Shown: positions 21,700-32,043 of the stretch, one piece after another
Numbering within the stretch: position 1 is the first letter of the stretch
Layout of the letters: every line of letters starts with the position of its first letter
Assembly: GCF_037038585.1 (NCBI RefSeq)
Contig: NC_092541.1
Coordinates: forward strand, 6,558,945-6,622,944
Direction: 5' to 3'
DNA from: Patagioenas fasciata
Lineage: Eukaryota > Chordata > Aves > Columbiformes > Columbidae
Length of the DNA stretch: 64,000 nt
Made by a program: the position numbers and the translations under genes
Notes under the pieces: generated by a model
Told to the model about the DNA's origin: nothing
Databases searched by the model: none
Seen by the model: only the letters and a program-made list of their open reading frames with translations

Positions 21700-24460
21700 G
21701 CTACAGAGATCACAAATCCCTTAGCTACAGATTTCAGGAATTCACGTTTGAGGAAGAACTTTGAACTGAATCTAAAGACCAGATCCTGCAGTGGGTGGTT
21801 CCTCTGGCTTGTATTAAACACCCGTCTGTGACAGAAGAATTCTTTCTTGTTTCAGTTTGCTCTCAGCTCTGATTCAGACAGCTGTCCAGCCAGTAACTTA
21901 GAGCAGATCTTGCACGTTCCTCTTGGCTGTTTTGCTCTGGATTCCTTTCATACGCAGTGGATATCTGCTTGAGACATTGACTGAGCATTTGTAGCCTAGA
22001 CTGTAATACTGTATATGGACATGTCTCCTTCCAAAACACATCTCCTATTTGTGCTCTAGAAATGCCAATTTCTCCTCATGGACATTTTAGTGATCCTTTA
22101 CCAACCTTTAAGTAGTTGTCCATACCATAAATGATTTAAGGTGGAGGAGGTGAGGTTTATCCTTACTGCTTTTAAGGGCAATGGGAGCAAATAATGAACA
22201 CATAAACATACTTCATTCCAATCTCTTACATTTTACAGCTCGATAATATATGCACGTTTGTGTATGCATGAGAGAAAAACATGTTGTACCAAAGATGCAT
22301 TAATCTATCCAGAACAGTAATATACTCTTCAGCTATTTCCTTTCATCCCCTGAACACGTGTGGTCTTTTTATTAGTGAGGGGATGACAAATCTGACTGGA
22401 ATCAAGGAACGGAGCTTTGGCAGTTTCTGTCTCTAAACATGAAACGGAAGAATCCAGGAAATGGCGAGCAGGATAGAGAATTTAATTGAAAAACTTGATG
22501 TGTTTTGCCATTATTCTTGACTTACAAGTGTGTTCCCTCACTATACATCTGTCAGTTTACATGGTGAAAATGTATTGGATGCAATGATCAAGAAGAATTG
22601 CTTTTTGAAGGATTCAGCCCAATCATTTACACTGTAACTGATATATGATTTCTTGATCTATTCATCTGGTACTGTAAGAAAACATGAAGACTGACTTACC
22701 AGTTCAGGATTTCCAGCCATGCCTGTGGCCTTTAAACTCCGGTAACGAGCAGTGGATCAGATGGATCTTCTCTGACCCACCTGAGAGGTTTTCCTTCAAA
22801 GGACTCGCTGTCTTTGCTGGGAAAGCTTCCCTTATACCATAAGCACTGAGCTGATCAAGTCATCTGCCGATCAGAGAAATGAAAGGGAAGAGGAAGGTTG
22901 TTATCTCTAATGATCTCCAGTAATTACCTCCAGATGCTAATTTCTATGTATAATCACATGTAGGAGAAACAGAGTCTGGCATGAGATCAGGGGAATAAAG
23001 ACCATAACAGAAAACACGTCGTGCCTCGTACAGAATGAGTGTTCTGCTGCTAAAATGCATTAGAAAGACAAGACTAAGTAGAAATTGTATTTACTGAAAT
23101 GTTTGGGAATTCTGTGGTTTTATTTTGAATGAAAAGGCACATTCTGAGAATGATTTTTTTTCTTTTTTAAAAAGTCTCCTTCAGTTTCCACATTTAAACA
23201 GTAAAGATGCAAGAGCTGGTCCGTGTTTAAGAAACCCAGAAACAGACACCTATGTAGCTGTGTCTGCCATACGTACTGAGAATGCAGACTTTATTTTCTA
23301 GATAGGCATGCAATGCGATATTAAATGTCGTTGGACCTATCTGGATACAAAATTGCCTCCAGAGACAGTGAAATATCATACATATATATATATACTATCA
23401 ATCATATGTGAGGATAAATACCAATGCCATGTGCAGCACAGCTTCCTTTGGAAGGAAAACCAGGAAAACATGCAGAGCAGTAACCCTGTGTTCCTAATGC
23501 AGCTCCCGCTGTCACCAGCTGAAGCACCAGAGTGTGGACGCGTCACCCAGAGAAGACGACTCTGCCATCCCACATGGGGCCGAGAGGGAGGTTTTATCCC
23601 CCCCCCAGCAACGTTACTGCTAGAGAACTGTAATACTGCATCAAGGAGTCTGAGGGTGAAAGTTAAAGGCATTGCCAGTGGGTCCATAGTTCTAATAAAG
23701 CTGGGAAATTAAACCAATTTTTTTATTTTTAATAGACTTATTCTGTGGTAGCTGGTTGTAAGAGACTTCTTAAGTAAATTCACCATGCTAGTTTTTGAGG
23801 ACATGGAAGAGAACGAAAGAAAGGTCGTTTTTTGAGACCAATAGAATGCCAAATTTGGAACAAAGTTTTAATACATGAATTCTTGTAGTTGCCAGAAAGT
23901 CCTATACCTCTCTTGGGTCAAGATGTGTTAAGTAAATTGTAAGCTCAAATAACGTTTTCTGAGAATTCTGTTTAGTTGCATGTCCTACAAGAAGCTGCTT
24001 AGATGGTGCAGATCTGCTTGTGCAAGTGAGAAATCTCCAAGGAAATTTCGAATGCTGTATTTCCACCAGTATTAACAGCCAATGTTTCGATAAAGCAAAT
24101 ACTACACTGATAGATCTGAAACAGGACTTTGATCCGGTAAGGGAAAACAATATCCGATAAATATGACAGCCAAAATGGAGTTAGAAACTTTGAAGAATAA
24201 ATTTATGACAACCTTACAGGCTGACTGCATTTGATTGGACTTGCAGATTTGTCTATGAAATAACCTGTGGCTACTGTGGGACAGTATGATGAGATTGCTA
24301 GCAGATTGATATAGTGACTGTTATATACCAATTGTCACTCTGATCAAGAAAATGTAGGGAATGAATTTAAGTCTTAATAGGCCATGATCCTTTTGTCATA
24401 TATGTACCAGTTGTGAAATTTAATTCTGATTTTTTAAATTTGTAATCTATGTCTTTGTAA
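21700..24460. other. Intergenic, no gene recognised
   Basis: AT-rich, with a (TA)n patch near 23380. The frame at 23308-23712 has no family motif, and its GC-richer part (23500-23700) resembles nothing I recognise. Confidence 0.5.
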
Positions 24461-24469
24461 ATTGCACTC

Positions 24470-25130
24470 GCTGGTTTTCTTAACAGCACAGCTTTTGGTA
24501 TGTATAAATGTAAATTGCTGCAGAACCTGCAAGTCTTTAACACCAGGCATAGGCCATACTTGCATTTGGTCTGATCCTACATATTTGCACAGTTTTTGTT
24601 GGTGGTTCTGGGAAGTCTCATAAAGCTGTAGTGGTTTGGTGTGAAGATAACGATTGGCATCATTCTGTAAAAGTTATTGAAGGTTCAACCCAATTAGCAG
24701 AACTTGGCACAGCTTTAAATTACTTAGAGCTTTTTAAGGAGGAACCTCTAAATTTGATTTGTGATTTTGAGTACATAGTCAAGATCCAATGCACGTATCT
24801 GATTCCGGAGTTTTTGTTTGTTTGTTTGTTTGTTGGTTTAAAAAAAGAAAAAGGGGGCTGGGGTGGGGAGAAGTAGGGAAAACACCACAAAACCAATTGT
24901 CAAAAGCATTGTATGTGATGAAATACTTTGCAAGTATGACCCAAAACCATGCCAAATCACAAAGAACCTACATTGGCTATGGTCAAATCACTAGTTAATG
25001 GAAAAGGCCACATCAATTGATAACCTGGGGAAAAGGTTCTGTTTGTGTCATTACAGGCCAAGGATTGAAGTGGATTCCCGCTTAGGTCCCAATTAGGTCT
25101 GCAGGGCTCCCCTGAGGATGGTAACGTTTT
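24470..25130 (+). mobile_element. Retroviral pol remnant: RNase H joined to integrase tail
   Basis: At 24570-24800 the translation resembles a retroviral RNase H domain (TVFVGGSGKSHKA, VKVIEGSTQLAELGTALNY, EEPLNLICDFEYIVKI). The first catalytic Asp in the usual TDGS position reads as Gly here. After a GTTT microsatellite (24811-24835), sequence resembling the integrase C-terminal domain follows (EPTLAMVKSLVNGKGHIN, LITWGKGSVCVITG at about 24965-25065), so the zinc finger and catalytic core are gone. The piece is interrupted by stops and inactive. The LITWG motif is shared with the second remnant at 41.8 kb, so both belong to related elements. Confidence 0.75.
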
Positions 25131-25504
25131 GTACATAGTGGCTGTAACCTTTCTCTCTCGTGTGCTGGCTTTATTCCAGCACCCAGACCTGCACAACCCT
25201 GTAACAAATAACATCTCATCTCTGTGTGCTACAATTGGGCAAACTGTGAACTGGGCAGCAAACCTTGTTGTGGAGACAACAGTTGCCCTTGACCCCCAGG
25301 CCCCACATCCCTCGGGCAGGGGGGTTTCTGGCTGCTCGGCCTCCACACGGGTCTGCCCTGCAGGACCCGCTTTGTCCCACAGCTGTAGAGGGTTTGTGTG
25401 TCTGGAGCGCGAGGGGAGGCCGTGGGAGCCGGGGTTGTCCCCATACAAAGGGCAGGGAATGAAGAGGCAGCCAGACTCTCACCGGTAGCACCGACTGGCA
25501 GTGC

Positions 25505-25770
25505 AGGATGCCATGGGCACAAATTAAAACCTATGGAATTCCATCTCAAAGGCAGAAAACACTTCCTTACCGGGAGGCGTGGGGGTGTCGTACAGCGGAG
25601 CAGATCGCCCAGAGAGTTTGTGCAGTCTCCAACCTTGGAGATGCTCAAAACCCAAGTGGACTGTGTCCTACACAACCAGGTCAAGGTGACCATGCCGGAG
25701 CAGTTGGCTTGGACTAAAGGATATCAGCAGGTCCGTTGCAGTCCCAGTGATTCTGAGATTCTGAGAACAG
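25505..25770 (+). repeat. CR1: CR1 LINE 3' end
   Basis: GGAATTCCATCTCAAAGGCA, then CCCAGAGAGTTTGTGCAGTC and CTTGGAGATGCTCAAAACCC, ending with GTGATTCTGAGATTCTGAGA, the octamer-like 3' tail of CR1. Confidence 0.82.
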
Positions 25771-26260
25771 ATAAGACCAATGCCTCCCATTAAACAAAAT
25801 AAAAAAACCTTATTTGAAATATGTTCTGTGACAGAAAGTGGTTTACGTGTATTTTCTTTCTCATTTCCGTGGCTGGTTGAGCCTCACTGATGGGGAGGTG
25901 AACAACCTTCTCTGCTCTTCTCTGCTCCACCATGCTGGTCAGCTCACTGTAGGCGGCTACCAGCGGTTCAGCAGGACTGCAGCTTTCTGCTTTACTACTC
26001 CAACCAGCTTCCTGCGCTGCCTGCATTTGGAAAGTACTTGAGGATGTTTCACTCTCTCTTCCCAGGGGCTGAGGAGAGGCTGACGGTCCTGTGAGTTCCC
26101 TGGATCTTCCTTTCCCATTCTTATTCCTCTTGCTGGTGTGGAGGTGAGTCCTGAGCCACCTGCAAGGTCTTTTCAGGCAACTCTGGTCTTAAAACAAAGG
26201 CTCACTGGGGGCACACGTCAGGCTGCTCCCACTCAGGAGCTCTGGCCACTGCCAAGTGCC

Positions 26261-26342
26261 CGATGAGGGTGGGATTCGAACCCACGCGTGCAGAGCACAA
26301 TGGATTAGCAGTCCATCGCCTTCACCACTCGGCCACCTCACC
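26261..26342 (-). tRNA. trnS-GCT: tRNA-Ser (anticodon GCT)
   Basis: An 82-nucleotide cloverleaf on the minus strand. The acceptor arms GGTGAGG (26342-26336) and CCTCATC (26268-26262) pair with one G-U, and the discriminator base is G (26261). The A box TGGCCGAGTGG follows the acceptor arm, the anticodon loop is ACTGCTAAT with GCT at 26309-26307, a long variable arm follows as expected for serine tRNAs, and the T arm GTGGGTTCGAATCCCAC contains the B box. No CCA is encoded, as in eukaryotes. There is no run of four or more T within about 30 bases downstream, so pol III termination is not obvious and the copy may be poorly expressed. Confidence 0.93.
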
Positions 26343-26679
26343 AGCACACAGCTGCTGCTCCTGAGGCCGCTGCCGCTGCTCCTGATCTCGCGCTGCCTGC
26401 GCCTGCTGCTCTGGCTCCGGCTCCAGCTGCAGCTCCAGCCGCTCCGGCGGTGGCTGCTCCTGATGCCCGCACCTTCTTATCCTGCTGGACACGGCAGGGA
26501 AGGAAACAACCTCCAGCTTTTGCCTTCTGGGGACTGGCCCTCTCCCACAGTAGCTGGGCTGAGCTCTGAGGGCCTTTGGGAAACAGGTCTCAGCATTCAC
26601 ATCAGGAAATGACTGAACAGCACAGCCCCACACACCTTCCCAGGAAGGAACACGGGAGAGTGACCCCGGGGCGCTTCAG

Positions 26680-26865
26680 TGCCTCCAAGGGAATTCACAG
26701 CCTCTCCAGGGAGGTGCCAGAGTCCCCATGACTTCAGCTTTTCAAGATGCGATTGGACAGCGTGCTAGAAAATCTCATCTAGGCTCCCTACCCCACAAAG
26801 CCTTGGAACAGATCATCCTCCAGGGAACCCTTCCACTCAGGGAGGTTCTATGAGTTTTCAGGCTT
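26680..26865 (+). repeat. CR1: CR1 LINE 3' fragment
   Basis: Phrases CAGCCTCTCCAGGGAGGTGC and TTCAAGATGCGATTGGACAG and a CCTTCCACTCAGGGAGGTTC end match the terminal part of CR1 copies. Confidence 0.7.
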
Positions 26866-27289
26866 ACATCACACTTTGTTTTGTGGCTTTCGAGGTGTGC
26901 CAAGTAGTAACGGGGCTCCTTCCACAAGAGCTCTCACTCCACCTGGCCTCGCCTCCAGCGCTGTGAGATGCCAGGGGCAAAAGACGGGGCTCTCTCAAGG
27001 CCAGGAACCATGGGTAAACCTGTCATTTACCAAGGAACTGTTCTGGGTTCTCAGCTGGCTGGCATTGCAGAAGAGGGGAGGGTGAAACAGGAGTGTCCTG
27101 CAGAGCTGATGCCAACTGTCTTTAATGAGAAAAACAAAGGGGAATGGAAAAGACGAGAGCTTGAGCAACGCAGTTTGGAGGCTGAGGAAAGCTCAGAGAA
27201 ATGCGGCCATCTGAAGGAAAACCTCCCCAACAGGCATGCTGCTTTTCCAGTTCCCTTCAAGGCTCTGGCAATCATGTGTTACCCACTGG

Positions 27290-27419
27290 GAAGGAGGGAG
27301 GGAGGAAGGAAGGAGGGAAGGAAGGAGGGAAGGAAGGAGGGAAGGAAGGAAGGAAGGAAGGAAGGAAGGAAGGAAGGAAGGAAGGAAGGAAGGAAGGAAG
27401 GAAGGAAGGAAGGAAGGAT
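27290..27419 (+). repeat. GGAA / GGGA microsatellite
   Basis: About 130 bases of purine-only GGAA and GGGA units, pure GGAA in the second half. It is open in several frames on both strands (KEGR repeats on plus, FLPS on minus), which creates long artefactual reading frames. Tetranucleotide GGAA is also the core of an ETS-factor site. Confidence 0.97.
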
Positions 27420-28027
27420 GGATTTAATGGGGAGCATGCAGTCAAGCAGAGGAAGACAGTGAAAGAGAGAGGCTTCCCTGGGAAGAGGCAGAAGGCCCGT
27501 GCAGGCCCCTTCCTGCAGGGGGAGCGGTGGGAGCCCAACTCCTCTGCAGACCATGGCCGTGCTCTCAGGGCTGGCTGCAGGGTTTGCTCCAGGCTCCCAG
27601 CGCTTGACCGTGGGCAGGCAATCCGCTGGCTTCAGCGTAAGAGATTGCCCCGTCCCAGAGGCCCGCAGAGCCCATGGCCCAGACGCCCGAACACCCATGG
27701 CCAGGGAGCCCCCAGAAGCGAGGGGCACACTGGCAGAGCTGAGCGAGCTCCCCACAGCAGCCGATGTGGTGGATCCCACAGCTGTGCTCTGAGGGAAGGA
27801 GCTGAGGGCTGGGCCTGGCAGCATCACCAGGACCAGCGGGGGCTGGATGGCGACGCTGGAGTCGGCGCACTGGATGGCGCACAGCTCCTTGCAGCTGTTG
27901 GCAAGCGGGGCTGGGTGCAGGCAGCTGGCGGGCGTGGGCTGCAGCACGACGTCTTGCGGAGGGAGACAACCCTGCAGAAGTGGGAGGGAGAAGAGAACAT
28001 CAGCTGTCGGACCCTTTCAGACCCCCT

Positions 28028-29345
28028 GACTCATCGAGTCCAACCGTAACCTAACGTAACTCTCGCACTAAAGCGTGTCCCTAAGAGCCTCGTCCAAACG
28101 CCTTCTAAACCCCTCCAGGGATGGTGACTCCACCACTGCCCTGGGCAGCCTGTTCCAGTGCCCGACAGCCCTTTCTGTGAAGAATTTTTTCCTAATATCC
28201 AATCTAGACCTCCCCTGGCGCTGATTGAGGTCATTTCCTCTTGTCCTGTCACTCACTACTTGGGAGAACAGACCAACACCCTCCATGTCCCAACCTCCTT
28301 TCAGGCAGTTGTAGGCAGTGATAAGGGCTCCCCTCAGCCTCCTGTTCTCCAGGCTGAACAGCCCCAGCTCCCTCAACCGCCCCCCATCACACTTGTGCTC
28401 CAGACCCTTCACCGGCTCTGTCGCCTCCTCTGCACTCTCTCTGGTATTTCAATGTCCTTCGCATGACGAGGGGCCCAAAACTGGAAACAAGATTCAAGGT
28501 TTGACCTCACCAGTGCTGAGTACAGCGGAACAATCACCTCTCTAGTCCTGCTGGCCACACTATTCCTGATCCAAGCCAGGATGCTGTTGGCCTTTTTGGC
28601 CACTTGGGCACACGCTGGTTCATATTCAACCAGCTGTCAGTCAGCACCCCCAGATCCCTCTCTGCCAGGCAGCTTTCCAGACGCTCTTTCCCGAACCCGA
28701 AGCGTAGCCTGGGGTTGTTATGACCCAAGTACAGGACCCGGCACTTGGCCTTGTTAGACCTCATACAATTGGCCTCCGCCCAACAATCGAGCTGGTCCAG
28801 GTCCCTCTGTGTGGCCATCCCACCCTCCAGCAGATCAACACTTCCAGCCAACTTGGTGTCATCTGCAAACTTACTAAGGGTGCACTCAATCCCCTCATTC
28901 AGACCATTGATAAAGAGATTCAACAGAACTGGCCCCAACACTGAGCCCTGAGGACACCACTCATGATCAGCCACCAACTGGATTTGGCTCCATTCACCAC
29001 AACTCTTTGGGCCTGGCTCTCCAGCCTTTTCTTTATCCATCGCAGATCCACCATCCAGGCCATGGGCTGCAGCTTCTCCAGGAGGTGCTGTGGGGTACGG
29101 TGTCAAAGGCCTTGCTGAAGCCCAAGTACACCACATCCACAGCCTTTTCCTCATCTACTGGTTGGGTCACCTTGTCATAGAAGGAGATCAGGTTGGTCAA
29201 ACAGGACCTGCCTTTCATACACCCGTGTTGACCGGGCCTGACCACGTGGTTCTCTTGTATGTGCTGTGTGATGTTACTCAAGATCATCTGCTCCATGACC
29301 TTCCTGGGCACCGAGGTCAGACTGACGGCTCTGTAGAGGAGCTGT
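28028..29345 (-). repeat. CR1: CR1 LINE, the longest and best-preserved copy
   Basis: About 1.3 kb from the 3' end (TCATCGAGTCCAACCGTAAC) back to the N-terminal palm (CCTCTACAGAGCCGTCAGTC on the minus strand). Translated pieces include [20 protein letters not shown] and [18 protein letters not shown], with an intact FADD catalytic motif, and [14 protein letters not shown]. Frameshifts break the frame, so it is inactive, but it is less diverged than most CR1 copies here. Confidence 0.93.
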
Positions 29346-29578
29346 GGGAGCTGGAAGAGGTGAAGAACAGTTAAAATGGTCAAAGGGATGGAGAGAGTGA
29401 GAGAAGCGGTGTGAGATGTAATAACAAACCACGACTGCCAAGCAGTGATGAAGTCTAAGAGAAGAAAATAGACTAACCCCAGACAAAAATTAGTGGGAAA
29501 AAGTTTATATATTTATTATACAAATAGTAAATATGATCTAAAGATCAAATGTGACAGAAATATCAAATATTACTCAAT

Positions 29579-30230
29579 GTCAAGGGTTTTGATTGCGGGT
29601 CACAATCAAACCCTGGCAGATGTATTGTTAACCTCCTCTCCCCCCCCTTCCCCCTTTTGCCCCTCCCTCTCCCCCTTCCCGCTCAGCACAGGCGATCGGG
29701 AGGGAAAGAAGGACAGAGAGAAGAGAGTTGGAAAAGTTAAAGATGTTTTACTAATGCTACTGATAAGAATAGAGAAAATAATACAAAATATACAAAACCA
29801 ATCTTGTAAGTCTCAGCAACTGCAGAGCCAGCACCCAAAGTCCTGGACTGGACTCTGCAGCCAACCGGAGCTGGATTCAGTCTGTCACTGGCCTCAGTTC
29901 GCAGGGACGACCAGCAAGGTCCTCTCCTAATATCGGCCATAAGGAAAAGGGAAAAAGGAAAGGGACAAGATCCTCGTGATCTCCCACTTTTATATGAAGT
30001 ATTGACATGAATGGGATGTTATACTCCGTTGGTCAGTTTCTTAGTCACCGGTTTCTCGTTGTCCCTCTCGCGAGTTGTCCATCCATGCTTATCAATAACC
30101 TCACATTCCATTGCTGTGTTTACTAAACCATGTGTCTGGTTCTCCAGGAAAATGCAGCTGATATGAAGCTTTAGCTGACAGGCAAATTCACTGAAAGAGA
30201 AACTTGTTAACAAACCAGGACAACAGGACA
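29579..30230 (-). mobile_element. ERV LTR with TATA box, probably solo
   Basis: The minus strand starts TGTCCTGTTGTCCTGGTTTG (30230) and ends CAAAACCCTTGACA (29579), that is TG...CA. A TATA box TATAAAAGTGGGAG lies at about 29993-29980 and a C/T-rich tract follows downstream. The 3' end folds into a hairpin (29584-29614). Flanking bases (CTCAA left, CCCAG right) do not give a convincing target duplication, so boundaries could be off by a few bases or the element could be rearranged. Confidence 0.65.
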
Positions 30231-30589
30231 CCCAGGTAGGGACAGGGAGGGATCTCCTCTATCCCCACGGAGGGAAAGGATTCACCTGAGTCAACTGAGG
30301 CACCTCATCCTGGGTTTGTAGTCCTGGGGCTGGATGGACACTCAGCTCCTTCCCATGGCCGCCACAGACCCACAGGAGGTGGGATTCCTCTTGCCTCCGT
30401 TCAGGTGGGCACACAATAGGCAACCTGCTGCATGGAGCTGCTGGTCTCATCTCCCACAGAAATGGAGATCAGGAGTGAGTTGTTCAGACTCAAGCACCCA
30501 ATGACATCTGATGTGTCAGAGTCCTTTACTCGTCCCACTGATGGTGTTATTATCAAGGTGTTCCTGGATCACACAATGTTCCGGTGAAT

Positions 30590-31030
30590 GGAAAAGGGGA
30601 ATATAAGGCCTGTTTTTAAAAAGGGGTAAACAGTGAACCCTGGGAACTACAAGCCTGTTGGCCTCACTTCTGGGCCTGGTCAGATCATGGAGCAGATCCT
30701 CATGGAAGATTTGTAGAAACACAAGGGAGACAGGGAGGTGATTAGAGACAGCTCACAAGGCTTCACCAAGGGTAAATCATGCCTGACTGTTCTGGTGGCT
30801 TCCTGTGATGGTGTGACTGCATCAGCAAACAAGGGCAGACCTACAAATGTCATCTGACTGTCTGTAAGACCTTTGATACGGTCCCCCACCTATAAATTGG
30901 TGAGATATTGATGTGATGGACAGATGGATAAGGAGTTGGCTGGATGGCTGTGTCCAAAGAGGAATGGTCAGTGGCTCAGTGTCTCAGTGGAAACCAGGAA
31001 CGAGTGGTTTCCCTCAAGGGTCCATACTGT
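30590..31030 (+). repeat. CR1: CR1 LINE fragment, reverse-transcriptase region
   Basis: GGGAACTACAAGCCTGTTGG, then CCTCACTTCTGGGCCTGGTC, GAAGACCTTTGATACGGTCC-like wording at 30865-30885 and GGTTTCCCTCAAGGGTCCAT. Multiple stops. Confidence 0.85.
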
Positions 31031-31034
31031 GAGC

Positions 31035-31795
31035 AACATTTGCCTTGGCATATTTCCCCCATGCAGTGAATAACACACCGATCCCGCCACCGAACTCTTT
31101 TAAGTCGCGCTTCTCTCTAAGAAATCTAAACATTGTTCTGCAGTAAACAGAACCCTAAATTACTCCCCCCAACAGGGAGACCAGCAGCCAATTCAGTGGG
31201 GCCTTGAATTCAGCATTTTCACCAGGTTTTGAGTGCATTTCCCAGAGGGGCGCCTGTCTTACCCCATCCTTGTTCAGCATGGGATGGAGACGCTGTGCAG
31301 TGCACACGCCTGCTGTTCCTGAGAGCACCTGGGCTGGTTTTGCAGCCTTAAACCAGGCTTAGCAAGAACTGAATCCAGCTCAGGAAACCTGCTGAGCTCT
31401 AGATGTGTTTCTCTCAAACAGTCGTTTTTGCGGCTGTGGTGTCAGCACGCCAAAAGGCCCACATCTCCACATCATGCGCTCCACTCTTAGGCTGGGTTTT
31501 ATGTTTGCTTGAATAACCACCTGTAAAGAAGTCAATGACATGATATCTCATGCCAGCGTCCACTAAGACTGCTGCAGAAGGAGAAACAGCTCTTCCCTCC
31601 AACACCCGCCCTCCAACCCCTCCCAAAAATCTGCTCCTTCACTGTTCACTCTCAATCCTTCATTCTTCACAGCTGGATGGCAACAACATGAGGATGAAGG
31701 GATAAATTTCCAATTAATTTCCAATGACCTGACGTGGCTTTCAATATACAAGACATCTAATTACAAACATACCAAACCAGGTTTCTTTCTATCAT
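31035..31795. other. Downstream flank of the RBBP6-like gene, nothing recognised
   Basis: No gene, RNA gene or clear repeat seen. Confidence 0.5.
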
Positions 31796-31801
31796 CAGTA
31801 G

Positions 31802-31807
31802 TTTATT
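31802..31807 (-). terminator. Candidate polyadenylation signal of RBBP6-like gene
   Basis: AATAAA on the minus strand, about 240 bases downstream of the stop codon at 32044. The position suits a short 3' UTR, but use is not shown. Confidence 0.45.
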
Positions 31808-32043
31808 GTTTGAAAAAAGTATCTTTATATTTTCATTAACTGTAAAGAAGAAAACGTGACTTGTGTTACTAAGATTAAAGCCATTACAAACTCAGTCAAA
31901 GTTGAATTAAACACCACTGTCAAAGTGCCATCTAATTGGAGCAAATCCCCAAATCAGAATTAACGAATAGTGATGGACTATAACCAAACCACTACAATAA
32001 TACAGAATCGAAGCTTCTGATGTTCGTTTGAACATCTTCTGCT

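Noticed and set aside
23308-23712. Plus-strand frame of 134 codons
   Set aside because: No motif and no splice or promoter context; the composition change alone does not support a gene.
25129-25488. Plus-strand frame of 119 codons after the pol remnant, possibly env
   Set aside because: Position fits env, but the residues show no clear env motif; left unannotated.
27201-28049. Open frame of 282 codons with KEGR repeats (plus) and 222-codon frame with FLPS repeats (minus)
   Set aside because: Both exist only because the GGAA microsatellite has no stops; the flanks show no family motif.
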